From Pseudofrankia sp. DC12 (GTDB lineage Bacteria; Actinomycetota; Actinomycetes; Frankiales; Frankiaceae): a DNA stretch of 64,000 bases. The DNA lies in assembly GCF_000966285.1 (NCBI RefSeq), contig NZ_KQ031391.1:1095238-1159237 (forward strand). Direction: 5' to 3'. The notes beneath the pieces are model-generated. The model was not told the origin of the DNA. It did not search any database and saw only the letters and a program-made list of their open reading frames with translations. Of this stretch, positions 14,598-24,820 are shown one piece after another. Position 1 is the stretch's first letter; each line of letters opens with the position of its first letter. The position numbers were made by a program, and so were the translations under genes.

Positions 14598-16757
14598 CTA
14601 CTTCAGCAGTGGGTCGCGGGGCAGGCCGAGGATGCGTTCGGCGATCTGGTTGCGGGTGATCTCGGAGGTACCGCCGGCGATCGTCATCGCGCGCCAGGAC
14701 AGCGCCGAGCGGGCCGCCATCGCGCCGGGGCCCTCCAGGAACGCGGCGTCCGGCCCGGCGAACGCGAGCGCGAGGTAGGCGGCGTCGCCGATGTGCTCCG
14801 CCAGGGCCAGCTTGGTGATGTTGCCCTCGGGGCCCGGCTCGCCGCCGGCGACGGCGCGTACCGCGGAACGCAGGTTGAGCTGGCGCAGCGCCAGCCCCGT
14901 GGCGAGGCAGCGGCCCACCCACTCGGCCGCGCCGGGGAACGCGTCGGGCTGGGCCTTGTAGAGTTCGATGGGGTCGCCGGGCGCGGGGGCGCCGACCCCG
15001 CCACCGATGCTGACCCGCTCGTTGCCGAGGGTGGCGCGGGCGACCTTCCAGCCGTGGTTCGGCTCGCCGACGACGTCCGCCTCCGGCACGAACACGTCGG
15101 TCAGGAAGACCTCGTTGAAGCCGCTGTCGCCGGTGGTCTGGCGCAATGGGCGGACCTCGACGCCGGGGGCGTTCATGTCGATGATCATGACCGTGACTCC
15201 GGCGTGCTTCGCGGCGGCGAAGTCGGTGCGCACGGTGGCCAGGCCGCGCCGGCAGTACTGGGCCCCGCTGGTCCAGACCTTCTGGCCGTTGACGACCCAG
15301 CCGCCGTCCGCCCTCTCGGCGCGGGTGCGCACGGCGGCCGCGTCGGAGCCGGCGGCCGGCTCGGAGAACAGCTGGCACCAGATCTCCTCCCGGGTCAGCG
15401 CCTTGCGGACGTACCGGGAGATCTGGTCGGGGGTGCCGTGCTGGACGAGGGTGAGGATGTTCCAGCTGGTGATGCCGTAGTCCGGGCGCCGCACGCCGGC
15501 CGCGGCGAACTCCTCGCCGATGACGAGCTGCAGGCCGGCCGGCGCCTCGATGCCCCACGGCTTCGGCCAGTGCGGCTGGACGTAGCCGGTGTCGATGAGC
15601 CGTTCGAGCTGCTCCTGCTCGGGCAGGGCGGCGAGCTCCTGGGCCAGCGCGCGGACCCCGGCGCGGGCGGCCTCGACCTCATCCGGCAGGTCCAGCGACG
15701 CGGCCCGGGCGGCGCCGGCGGCGGACAGCCTCGTGAGGTCGGCCGCGGCGGCCTGGGCGCCGAGCACCGCGGTCAGGGTCGTCGCGCGGCGCAGCAGCAG
15801 GTGGGCGTCGTGCTCCCAGGTGAAGCCGATGCCGCCGTGGACCTGGGTGCTGAGCGAGGCGTTGCCGGCGTACGCGGGCAGCGCGAGGGCCGCGGCGCTC
15901 GCGGCGGCCAGCGACAGCTCGTCGGCGCTCGCGCCGTCGGTGGCGGCGCGGGCCGCGTCCCAGACGGCGGCGGTGGCGAGCTCCGCGGCGACCAGCATGT
16001 TCGCCAGGTGGTGCTTGATGGCCTGGAACGAGCCGATCGGCCGGCCGAACTGCTCGCGGACCTTGGCGTACGCGGTCGCGGCCTCGGCAGCCTCCAGCGC
16101 GCCGCCGACGGCCTCGGCGCCGTAGATCACCCGGGTCAGCGCGACCGCAACGGGCGCGGCGCCGGGAAGAACCTCCGCGGGCGTGACCCCGTCGAGCGTC
16201 AGGCGAGCGGACCGGCGGCCCGGGTCGAGCGCCTGCGGGACGGTGACCGTCAGGCCGGTGGCGGTGGCCGGCACGACGACGACGTCGTCCCCCGCGACCA
16301 GGACGAACAGCGAGGCGAGCCCACCGCCGAGGACCACTCCGCCGTCGCCGGAGACCTTCCCGTCAGCCAGGGCCAGCTCGCCGAGCAGGCCGACGGCACC
16401 GACGGTGTCTCCGGCGGCGAGGCCGGGCAGCAGGCTGGCCTGCTGGTCCGGCGAGCCGGCGGCCGCGAGAACGGCGGAGGCGGCGACGGTCGGCACGAAC
16501 GGCCCCGGCGCGACGGCGCGGCCGAGCTCCTCGACCACCACCACCAGCTCGTTCAGCCCGGCTCCGCCGCCACCGTGCTCCTCCGCCAGGTGGACGCCAA
16601 GCAGCCCCAGGTCGGCGAACGGCTTCCAGAAGGCGGGCAGGCCTTCCTCGTCCGCTTCGAGTAACGCCCGACCCGCGGCGCGTGCCTCGTGCGACGTGAG
16701 GAACGCCCGCGTCGTGCGGGCCAGCTCGCGATGCTCCTCACTGATGGCGATCGCCAT
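14598..16757 (-). CDS. Two-domain acyl-CoA dehydrogenase (FadE34-like)
   Basis: A 719-residue protein holding two acyl-CoA dehydrogenase units in tandem. The N-terminal unit (to about residue 335) ends with STQVHGGIGFTWEHDAHLLL; the C-terminal unit contains CQLFSEPAAGSDAAAVRTRA, WVVNGQKVWTSGA and the terminal AGGTSEITRNQIAERILGLP. The length and plan match mycobacterial FadE34 (about 711 residues), which acts in side-chain oxidation of steroids or bile acids. The fused form replaces the usual heterotetramer of two FadE subunits. GGGAGGT precedes ATG 16757 and a palindrome lies just upstream. Actual substrate is inferred. Confidence 0.88.
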   Translation of the reverse strand: MAIAISEEHRELARTTRAFLTSHEARAAGRALLEADEEGLPAFWKPFADLGLLGVHLAEEHGGGGAGLNELVVVVEELGRAVAPGPFVPTVAASAVLAAAGSPDQQASLLPGLAAGDTVGAVGLLGELALADGKVSGDGGVVLGGGLASLFVLVAGDDVVVVPATATGLTVTVPQALDPGRRSARLTLDGVTPAEVLPGAAPVAVALTRVIYGAEAVGGALEAAEAATAYAKVREQFGRPIGSFQAIKHHLANMLVAAELATAAVWDAARAATDGASADELSLAAASAAALALPAYAGNASLSTQVHGGIGFTWEHDAHLLLRRATTLTAVLGAQAAAADLTRLSAAGAARAASLDLPDEVEAARAGVRALAQELAALPEQEQLERLIDTGYVQPHWPKPWGIEAPAGLQLVIGEEFAAAGVRRPDYGITSWNILTLVQHGTPDQISRYVRKALTREEIWCQLFSEPAAGSDAAAVRTRAERADGGWVVNGQKVWTSGAQYCRRGLATVRTDFAAAKHAGVTVMIIDMNAPGVEVRPLRQTTGDSGFNEVFLTDVFVPEADVVGEPNHGWKVARATLGNERVSIGGGVGAPAPGDPIELYKAQPDAFPGAAEWVGRCLATGLALRQLNLRSAVRAVAGGEPGPEGNITKLALAEHIGDAAYLALAFAGPDAAFLEGPGAMAARSALSWRAMTIAGGTSEITRNQIAERILGLPRDPLLK

Positions 16758-16780
16758 GACCAGACCTCCCGGCTTGTCGA

Positions 16781-16799
16781 GCTAGAACATAGTTCTAGC
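16781..16799. promoter_or_regulatory. Palindrome upstream of FadE34-like gene
   Basis: GCTAGAAC and GTTCTAGC are perfect inverted repeats separated by ATA, 24 bases before the start codon of the dehydrogenase. It resembles the KstR box (TnnAACnnGTTnnA) of steroid-catabolism genes but has a three-base instead of two-base centre, so it is more likely a related TetR-type operator. Candidate regulator not identified in the window. Confidence 0.6.
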
Positions 16800-16817
16800 C
16801 GGTGGCTCGGCGCTCGC

Positions 16818-17843
16818 TCATTCGCCGACCAGCTGCCAGGTGGGCGGCTCGCCGTCGAGCTCGCGCAGGACGCCGCGCTTCTGCAGTGCGCGCAGGTGGG
16901 CCATACCCTCGGCCAGCGCGGCGCGCTTCATGAATCCCTCGACCTCGTGCCACGGGCGTGACCAGGTCATCCGCTGGCAGATCTCCCAGGCCGTGACCGC
17001 CCCGCCACGGATCGCCGTCACGATCTCACGGAACCGCTGCTCGTGATGGGCGCGCAGCTCCGCGAGCCGCCGGGACAGGTCCGGGATGCGGAACTCGTGA
17101 GCCGGCAGCACCTCGTCGGCCGGGTACTGCTCGACCTTGTCCAGCGAGCGCAGGAAGTCACCGAGCGGGTCGGCGCTCTCGGCCGCGGCGAACGGGATGT
17201 TCGGCGTGATCCGGGGCAGCACGTGGTCGCCGGCGAGCAGCAGCCGGTGGGCCGGCTCCCAGAAGCACAGGTGGCCGGGCGAGTGGCCGGGTGTCCAGAT
17301 GGCGCGCAGGTCCCAGCCGGGGACGTCCGGGCGGTCGCCGTCCTCGATCAGCACGTCCGGCAGCGCGGGCTTGGCGCCGGCGGACCCGGGCGGCAGCGCC
17401 GCGGTCATCTTGGCGATGTCGGCGGCGGGGACGCCGCCTCGGACCAGCAGCCGGTTCATGCCGGCGACCAGGTCCGCCGGCTCACTGGTGAAGAACCGCA
17501 ACGCCGCCGCGTCGGCCGGGTGCAGCGCGACCCAGGCGCCGGACTCGGTACGCACCCGGTCGGCCAGGCCGTAGTGGTCGTGGTGCATGTGGGTCGCCAG
17601 GACTCCGCGGATGTCGCTGACCTGGTAGCCAGCGAGCGCGAGGCCGGCGCTGAGGGCGTCGTAGGCCTCCTCGGTGTCCCAGCCGGCGTCGACGATGTAG
17701 CCGCCGTTATCGGCCTCGAACAGGTAGACGAAGACGTGGCGCAGGCCGGCGGACGGCAGCGGCACCGGGATGCTCCACAGCCCCGGCCGCAGCCGTTCGA
17801 CCGGCGGCAGCTCCACACTGGGCGGCTGGGTCAGCGAGGTCAT
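16818..17843 (-). CDS. MBL-fold metallo-hydrolase
   Basis: A 341-residue metallo-beta-lactamase-fold hydrolase. The zinc motif THMHHDHYG is at residues 84-92; further ligands are in TPGHSPGH and LLLAGDHVLP, with EVLPAHEFRI near the end of the fold. A C-terminal winged-helix-like region of about 80 residues (RFREIVTAIRGGAVTAWEIC) is typical of the LACTB2-like subgroup. Substrate unknown; thioesters or lactones are plausible beside acyl-CoA genes. GGAGGG precedes ATG 17843. Same strand as the FadE34-like gene, 60 bases apart, with the palindrome between. Confidence 0.85.
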   Translation of the reverse strand: MTSLTQPPSVELPPVERLRPGLWSIPVPLPSAGLRHVFVYLFEADNGGYIVDAGWDTEEAYDALSAGLALAGYQVSDIRGVLATHMHHDHYGLADRVRTESGAWVALHPADAAALRFFTSEPADLVAGMNRLLVRGGVPAADIAKMTAALPPGSAGAKPALPDVLIEDGDRPDVPGWDLRAIWTPGHSPGHLCFWEPAHRLLLAGDHVLPRITPNIPFAAAESADPLGDFLRSLDKVEQYPADEVLPAHEFRIPDLSRRLAELRAHHEQRFREIVTAIRGGAVTAWEICQRMTWSRPWHEVEGFMKRAALAEGMAHLRALQKRGVLRELDGEPPTWQLVGE

Positions 17844-18170
17844 CCGGCCCTCCGGGCGGTCACGGCGGACCGGCCGCCTGGTCCCGGCTCGCCCCCGAGC
17901 CGCGCACTGGCTCCGGCGCTCCCGCGCCGGCGGGCGCCCGTTGGTCGAGCGCCCCGGCCGGTTGATTGTTGATCATTGACAACCAAATTTCACCGTACTC
18001 TCGCGAAATCCACGGAGGCCTGGGAACCGGAGTGTCATCCTCCACAACTTGGCCAGGCCACACCTGGGCATAGCGGGGCGTACTGGGCCAACGGTTGCGG
18101 CCGGTGGCCGGCCGGCGGTACGACAGGAACGGCACTTGTCCGGCCCGCCCAACCCCAGCCGAGGAGGGGA
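17844..18170. other. 327-bp divergent promoter region
   Basis: Between the MBL gene (left) and the enoyl-CoA-hydratase stub/thioesterase (right). The segment 17960-17996 is strikingly A+T-rich and contains TTGTTGATCATTGACAA, probably promoter or operator sequence for one or both directions. No gene recognised. Confidence 0.55.
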
Positions 18171-18281
18171 ATGTCCGACGGAGTGCTCGTCGAGGCCGGT
18201 GGCGGGATCATGACGATCACGTTGCGCCGGCCGCGAGCGAACAACGCGATCACCCGGGCGCTCAGCGAGGCCGCGCCATGA
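18171..18281 (+). pseudogene. Enoyl-CoA hydratase stub, coupled to thioesterase
   Basis: Only 36 residues remain. VLVEAGGGIMTITLRRPRAN is the characteristic N-terminal strand of crotonases, followed by a stop at 18279-18281. A good Shine-Dalgarno (GAGGAGGGG) precedes ATG 18171, and the stop overlaps the thioesterase start (ATGA). The remaining 220 or so residues, including the oxyanion-hole loop, are deleted. It may now act only to load ribosomes for the thioesterase. Confidence 0.7.
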
Positions 18282-19156
18282 CGACGACAGAGCCCACTCC
18301 CCCGGCGCCGGCCGCCGCGCCGGCCACGCGGACGGCATACTTCCAGGCCGTCGGCGACGGCACGTACCTGCCGAACGACGTCGCCGCGGGGGTGTGGGCC
18401 GCGAATTCGATCAGCGGCCGCATCCTGGGCGGGCTGGTCGCACACGTCGTCGAACGGGAGCAGTCGCGCCCGGGCTACCGGCTGGCGCGGCTGAACTGCG
18501 ACATGTTCCGCACGCTCCCGTTCGCGCCGGTCTCGCTCACGACGCAGACAGTCCGCGACGGCGGACGGATTCGCGTCGTGGACGTGCTGCTCGCGCATGA
18601 CGGGAACCTGTTCGGCCGGGCGACGGCGGTGTTCCTGCGGCCGGGGGCCAACCCGCCGGGCGAGATCTGGCAGCCCGAGCGCGGCGTGTGGCACACGCCC
18701 GACCCCACCGCCCCGACACCACGGCCGCAGCAGCTCAACCCCCGGATCGACGGCCGGCCGATGCTGCCCGACGTGGTGGCGCCGGACACCCCGCTCGGCC
18801 CGGTCCGCGTCGTCCAGCGCGGGGGGATGTGGGTGCGCGAGCTGAGCGCGATCGTCGAGGGCCGGCCGATGACCGGGCTGGTCCGGGCCGCGATGGTGGC
18901 CGACCTGACCAGCCCGATGACCCACAAGGGCACCGGCGGCATCCAGCACATCAACACCGACTGGACGCTGACGCTGGTCCGCGAGCCCGTCGGGGAGTTC
19001 CTCGGGGTGCTCGCCGAGGACCAGTTCGGCGTCGACGGCATCTCCTTCGGCCGGGCCACGATCCACGACGCCGCCGGGCTGCTCGGCTCCTGCACCATCA
19101 CCGCCCTCGCGAACCCGGGACGCGCCGACCCGAACCGTTTCCCCCGCAACAGCTGA
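18278..19156 (+). CDS. Acyl-CoA thioesterase-like (double hotdog) protein
   Basis: A 292-residue protein of the TesB-like/acyl-CoA thioesterase family. N-terminal hotdog about residues 20-130 (GRILGGLVAHVVEREQ, RLNCDMFRTLPFAPVSLTTQ), C-terminal hotdog from about 185 (MTGLVRAAMVADLTSPMTHK, HINTDWTLTLVREPVGEFLG, FGRATIHDAAGLLGSC). It would hydrolyse an acyl-CoA or serve as a dehydratase-like fold; the substrate is not predictable. Start overlaps the stop of the crotonase stub, so expression depends on translation of that remnant. Confidence 0.78.
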   Translation: MTTTEPTPPAPAAAPATRTAYFQAVGDGTYLPNDVAAGVWAANSISGRILGGLVAHVVEREQSRPGYRLARLNCDMFRTLPFAPVSLTTQTVRDGGRIRVVDVLLAHDGNLFGRATAVFLRPGANPPGEIWQPERGVWHTPDPTAPTPRPQQLNPRIDGRPMLPDVVAPDTPLGPVRVVQRGGMWVRELSAIVEGRPMTGLVRAAMVADLTSPMTHKGTGGIQHINTDWTLTLVREPVGEFLGVLAEDQFGVDGISFGRATIHDAAGLLGSCTITALANPGRADPNRFPRNS

Positions 19157-19430
19157 CGGGCCGGCCGGCTCGCGCCAAGGCCTCCGCTCGAACCCGGCGC
19201 GACCGAGACGCCAGGGCGGCCGGACAAGTGAAAGCCAGAAGTTGGGCGGGTAGCTGCCATGATCGCGGTCGCTGCTCCGACACTGTCCTAACTCGGGCCA
19301 GGCCGACCGGGGCGGGGCTCACCCACCTCCTCGCTGTCCTACCTCGTGGTCGTCCGCACGGGTCCTCTAACGACCACCAGGTCTGACTGGGCTTCTCCGC
19401 CGGACCTACCTTGCCGGGAGCGGGCACCAG

Positions 19431-19943
19431 CTAGGTCGACGCGGCTCCGCCCATCGGCGCTCGGGCGTCTTTCAGGAGCAGAAAAAGGTGCAGCGGATGG
19501 GCCGGGGACGGTTCGAACCCCAGGTGCAGGTAGAACCGTTTTGCCTGCTCGTGCAGCGCGTGGACCAGCAGCGCTCGGACGCCGACGATCTCAGCCGCCG
19601 CGACAGTACGGCTGATCGCGTCCCGCAACAGGTGGGAGCCCAGCCCGCGGCCCTGCTCCTTGAGGTCGACGGCGAGCCGTCCCAGCAAGATAACCGGGAT
19701 GGGATCAGGCATACCCCGACCGATTCTGCGGCTGGCCTCCTGTCGCTGGACCGCGCCGGTGACCAGGGCGTAGTAACCCACCACACGTCCGTCACGGCAG
19801 GTGACGAAACAGCGAGAGACGCCCGCCGCCTGATTGCCCAGGGCGCGTTGGCGTAGCCATTCGTTCAGCGAGTGCTCACCGCTGTCGAAGGTCGCCAGGT
19901 CGTCGGAGGCGGCGATGGGCCTGGGAGCCGAAGAGCCGCTCAC
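19431..19943 (-). CDS. GNAT-type toxin of a DUF1778 toxin-antitoxin pair
   Basis: A 170-residue GNAT acetyltransferase resembling TacT/AtaT toxins, which acetylate the amino group of charged tRNA and stop translation. Acetyl-CoA loop: DLKEQGRGLGSHLLRDAI; substrate-side features: FDSGEHSLNEWLRQRAL near the N-terminus and KRFYLHLGFEPSPAHPLHLF near the C-terminus, both standard for this toxin group. GTG 19943 overlaps the antitoxin stop (GTGA), fixing the start and coupling the two. Role is by family; toxicity is untested here. Confidence 0.88.
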   Translation of the reverse strand: MSGSSAPRPIAASDDLATFDSGEHSLNEWLRQRALGNQAAGVSRCFVTCRDGRVVGYYALVTGAVQRQEASRRIGRGMPDPIPVILLGRLAVDLKEQGRGLGSHLLRDAISRTVAAAEIVGVRALLVHALHEQAKRFYLHLGFEPSPAHPLHLFLLLKDARAPMGGAAST

Positions 19944-20266
19944 TCGAAGAGTGACTCCTCGGCGAACAGGCGTTCCAGCCGCGGTTTGCTGACCACCGGG
20001 CGGTCGAGGACGGAGAGGAACTCGGCCCACGCCTCGTCCCCGAGCGTGAACAGGCGCTGGTCGGCCAGGACATCCTTCGCCCTGGCGACGGCCGCGGCCA
20101 CGGTGAACTCGGTAACCGTCGTCCCCTCGGCCTCGGCCGCCGCGCGGATCAGCGCAGCCTGTTCCTCGGCCAAGCGCACAGCGATTCGGGAACTCTTGAC
20201 CGCCGCCACACCCCAAGCGTGTGCCTGGTCGGCGTACAGGTCAAACGGCTGCACCAGCGCGGACAT
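19940..20266 (-). CDS. DUF1778 ribbon-helix-helix antitoxin
   Basis: A 108-residue antitoxin. The N-terminal RHH (SSRIAVRLAEEQAALIRAAA, then GTTVTEFTVAAAVARAKDVL) binds DNA; the C-terminal tail (LDRPVVSKPRLERLFAEESL) is the toxin-binding part. DUF1778 proteins neutralise GNAT toxins and repress their own operon. GGGGGTGG precedes ATG 20266. A shorter product starting near VKSSRI is possible. Stop overlaps the toxin start. Confidence 0.88.
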   Translation of the reverse strand: MSALVQPFDLYADQAHAWGVAAVKSSRIAVRLAEEQAALIRAAAEAEGTTVTEFTVAAAVARAKDVLADQRLFTLGDEAWAEFLSVLDRPVVSKPRLERLFAEESLFE

Positions 20267-20333
20267 CGTCCCACCCCCTTCGCGACTGGTGATGGCTAAG
20301 ACAGTACCCGACCCGGCAGGATGACCGGGACCC

Positions 20334-22076
20334 CTAGCCGGTCATGGGGATTCCCGCGATCAGGTCGGGAAGTTGGGCGAGGGCGGCTTCGGTGACGGTG
20401 GAACGGTCGCGGGTGCGAAGCTCGGCGATGCCCTCGGCGGCGCGGCGGCCGAGGACGACCTGGAACGGGGCACCGATGAGGTCGGCGTCGGCGAACTTGA
20501 CGCCGGCGGACGCGCCGGCCCGGTCGTCGACGAGCACGTCGAGGCCGGCCGCGGCGAGCGCGTCGGCGACCGACCGGACCAGCTCCTCGTCGATCTTGCG
20601 GCCGAGCGGGATCACCTGCACGTCATAGGGCGCCAGCTCGGCCGGCCAGCGGATGCCGTGCTCGTCGTGATGCTGCTCGATCACGACGGACATCAGCCGG
20701 CTGATCCCGATGCCGTAGCAGCCCATCAGCGCCGGGCGCTCCACGCCGGCCGCGTCGAGGAAGGTGGCCCCCAGGGGCACCGAGTACTTGGTGCCGAGCT
20801 GGAAGATGTGCCCTATCTCCACGGCTCGCTCAAGCGTCAGGGGCCCGGAGCCGTCCGGCGAGGGGTCACCGGCGCGGACGTTGACCACGTCGGCGAACAG
20901 GTCCACCTCGAAGTCTCGGCCCAGATCGGCGCCGGTGAGATGGTAGTCGGGCTCGTTCGCGCCGATGGTCCAGTCCCGCCCGGCCGCGACGTGATGGTCC
21001 GCGAGGATCCGGCCGACCCGGGACGCGAGGCCATGGGGGCCGGCATACCCGCGTACCAGGCCGGGGTGGGCCGCGAAGTCGGCCGCGTCCAGCAGGGCCG
21101 GCGTCGCACCGAGCACCCGGGCCAGCTTGAGCTCGTTGACCTCCCGGTCTCCCGGGCACAGCACCGCCACGACCTCACTGCCCTCGGCCGCGGGAACCTT
21201 GTACAGCAGGCATTTCAGAACCTGGCGCCGCGACGTCCCCAGCAAGGCGGCGACGTCCTCGACGCTCTGCGCGCCAGGCGTGTGCACCCGGGCCAGGGGC
21301 TGAGTGCCAGGCCCGGCCGGTGCCGGCTGGGCCGCCGAGGCCGTCTCCAGGTTGGCCGCATACGTGCCGGCCGGGGCGAATGCGACGAGGTCCTCGCCGA
21401 CCTGCGTCGGCGCCATGAACTCCTGGTTGCGGCCACCGCCCATCTCGCCGGCCTGCGCCTCGACGGCCCGGAACCGCAGGCCGCAGCGGGTGAAGACCCG
21501 TTCGTAGGCGGCGTACATCTCCTGGTAGGTCTCGCGCAGCGATTCCTCGTCGGCGTGGAAGGTGTAGGCGTCCTTCATCACGAAGTCCCGGGAACGGATC
21601 AGCCCGGATCGGGGCCGCAGCTCGTCCCGGTATTTCGTCTGGATCTGGAAGAGGCGCAGCGGCAGGTCTCGGTGGCCGCCGAGCTCGTTCGCGACCAGGC
21701 TGGTGACCAGCTCCTCGTGCGTCGGGCCAAGGCAGAACTCGGTGCCCTTCCGGTCGACGACCCGGAACATCAGGTCGCCGTAGTCGCCCCACCGGCCGCT
21801 GCGTTCCCACAGATCGCGCGGCATCAGCGCCGGCATGAGCAGCTCCCGGCAGCCGGCCGCGGCCATCTCCTGCCGGACGATCGCCTCGATCCGGCGCAGC
21901 ACCCGCAGCCCGAGCGGCAGGTAGCTATAGACCCCGGACGCGGCCTTGCGGACATAGCCGCCGCGCACCAGCAGGCGGTGGTTGGCGGTCTCCGCCTCCG
22001 CCGGGTCCTCGCGCAGGGTGCGGACGAAGGTGCACGAAAGGAGGTCAACGCGGGAAATGGAAGCCTGAACAGGCAT
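20334..22076 (-). CDS. proS: Prolyl-tRNA synthetase with editing domain
   Basis: A 580-residue class II synthetase that charges tRNA-Pro. Motif 1 region (RLLVRGGYVRKAASGVYSYL), motif 2 (FQIQTKYRDELRPRSGLIRS with FVMKDAYTF) and motif 3 (ALMGCYGIGISRLMSVVIEQ) are clear. Between motifs 2 and 3 is the INS/YbaK-like editing insertion (about residues 230-400) that clears mischarged Ala; the C-terminal part is the anticodon domain. This is the long bacterial ProS. The start is ambiguous: ATG 22076 has GGAG nine bases upstream, ATG 22091 has nothing clear. Downstream lies the DUF1778/GNAT pair. Confidence 0.93.
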   Translation of the reverse strand: MPVQASISRVDLLSCTFVRTLREDPAEAETANHRLLVRGGYVRKAASGVYSYLPLGLRVLRRIEAIVRQEMAAAGCRELLMPALMPRDLWERSGRWGDYGDLMFRVVDRKGTEFCLGPTHEELVTSLVANELGGHRDLPLRLFQIQTKYRDELRPRSGLIRSRDFVMKDAYTFHADEESLRETYQEMYAAYERVFTRCGLRFRAVEAQAGEMGGGRNQEFMAPTQVGEDLVAFAPAGTYAANLETASAAQPAPAGPGTQPLARVHTPGAQSVEDVAALLGTSRRQVLKCLLYKVPAAEGSEVVAVLCPGDREVNELKLARVLGATPALLDAADFAAHPGLVRGYAGPHGLASRVGRILADHHVAAGRDWTIGANEPDYHLTGADLGRDFEVDLFADVVNVRAGDPSPDGSGPLTLERAVEIGHIFQLGTKYSVPLGATFLDAAGVERPALMGCYGIGISRLMSVVIEQHHDEHGIRWPAELAPYDVQVIPLGRKIDEELVRSVADALAAAGLDVLVDDRAGASAGVKFADADLIGAPFQVVLGRRAAEGIAELRTRDRSTVTEAALAQLPDLIAGIPMTG

Positions 22077-22091
22077 GGGAGGAGACTCCAT

Positions 22092-23125
22092 CGTTGCGGT
22101 GAGGCGTCATCGACGGACGACGCTTCGAGGGTGGCCACCGGACTGCGCGCGTCGTCACCCGACGCGTCGCCAGACGTCGCCGCCGGGCCACCCACGCAGG
22201 ACGGCCCGGCTACAGCGGTCGGCGCTCCACCCTGACAACCCGCACTGAAGATCTCCTCGGCTGAGCCTTCGTACCTGGGCTCCGTCGGCACACGACCATG
22301 TGCCGACGAGGCAACGGCTCAACGGTACCGGTCAAGGCTGCGATGGCGTGCGCCTGCTGCCGGTCCGGCCCGAATGCGACGACGGCGGGGGCGGCCAAGA
22401 TGATGATCGGGCCGGCCGGTCTGGGGCGTACTGGCCGCTTGAATGCACCAGCCCTGGCCGCAGAGACCGGCCATTCCAGGGGGACGCCCGCGTCAATTGC
22501 GTGAAGGAGGGCCAGATGGGGCTCGACGCCCACCCACTGTTCATCCCACCCTATTCTGTCGACGCACTGCGCCGCCCGCGCCGAAATCCGCTCCATCGGA
22601 GCCTGGCCCACCTGTACACCCCTGTACACCGGGATCTGGGAATCATCCGGTCGCGGCCAGCCCGAAGGCCGATGGACGACCGGCGAACAGCGCCACCATC
22701 CAGTCGATCCGGCGACTCCCGAAGGCGGCTCCATCCCGGACCGGTGCGCCACGGATCACGCGGCCACCAGCGGCAGCGACCCAGTTGGGCCTCCTGACCG
22801 ACCGCCGGCCCGCCAGCCCGCCAGCCATGGCCGCGCGGAGCCCGTTCACCTGCTGCTGAAAGATGGCCACCAGCGTCCGCAGCCGGGCATGATCTCGCCC
22901 AAGGCATCACCCAGCTGAGCCTGAACTGCTGATCCTCCACGGTGTAGCCCACCAGCGTCCGCCATCGACTGCCGGCTCCGCCACTGTCTGACCCAATAGC
23001 GCCCGAGATCGCGCAACGGGACGGATCATGACTGGGCCAGAGCCGGCCACCGGGGCTCGCCAGCGCTGGTGCCGCAAGAATGAGGTGTGACGTAGGCGCT
23101 CCTGGCTCGCAGAACTGGCGCGGGT
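22092..23125. other. 1-kb stretch without a confident gene
   Basis: Contains a 10-bp perfect hairpin (22283-22308, loop CGACCA) and an 8-bp one (22182-22210) upstream of proS. A minus-strand frame ending at 22210 (with MERISARAAQCVDRIGWDEQ, possible start near 22599) has plausible composition but no recognised family. A second minus-strand frame around 22643-22900 (ARLRTLVAIFQQQVNGLRAA) looks faintly like a transposase helix. Both show weaker third-position G+C than the neighbours, suggesting decayed or foreign sequence. Confidence 0.5.
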
Positions 23126-23150
23126 GGTTAATGGGCGCTAACCTGGCGGC

Positions 23151-23168
<18 letters not shown>
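23126..23168. promoter_or_regulatory. Two palindromes at the carboxylase operon start
   Basis: Site 1 (23126-23143) is GGTTAATGGGCGCTAACC with exact GGTTA/TAACC ends. Site 2 (23153-23168) is GTTAGCGGCCACTAAC, an almost perfect palindrome. They are 27 bases apart start to start and share GTTA-n8-TAAC. Such TetR-type sites control the orthologous leucine-catabolism operon in mycobacteria (regulator BkaR), by context only. Site 2 overlaps the annotated start codon of the beta subunit. Confidence 0.65.
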
Positions 23169-24800
<1,632 letters not shown>

Positions 24801-24820
24801 CAGGAGGAGAAACGCACTCG

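Noticed and set aside
19505-19525. GGTTCGAAC word, resembling a tRNA T-loop
   Set aside because: It lies inside the GNAT toxin gene (HLGFEPSPAHP) and no acceptor or anticodon stem can be folded around it.
22182-22308. Possible T-box riboswitch in the proS leader (minus strand AGGGTGGAGCGCC after a hairpin)
   Set aside because: The T-box consensus AGGGTGGNACCGCG is not matched beyond GGGTGG, the bulge would pair with the wrong discriminator base for tRNA-Pro, and no specifier loop was found. Only two simple hairpins remain.
22643-22900. Transposase (IS110-like) remnant
   Set aside because: Only one helix-like segment is suggestive; no DEDD residues, second domain or inverted repeats were found. 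Kept as a note in the gap entry only.
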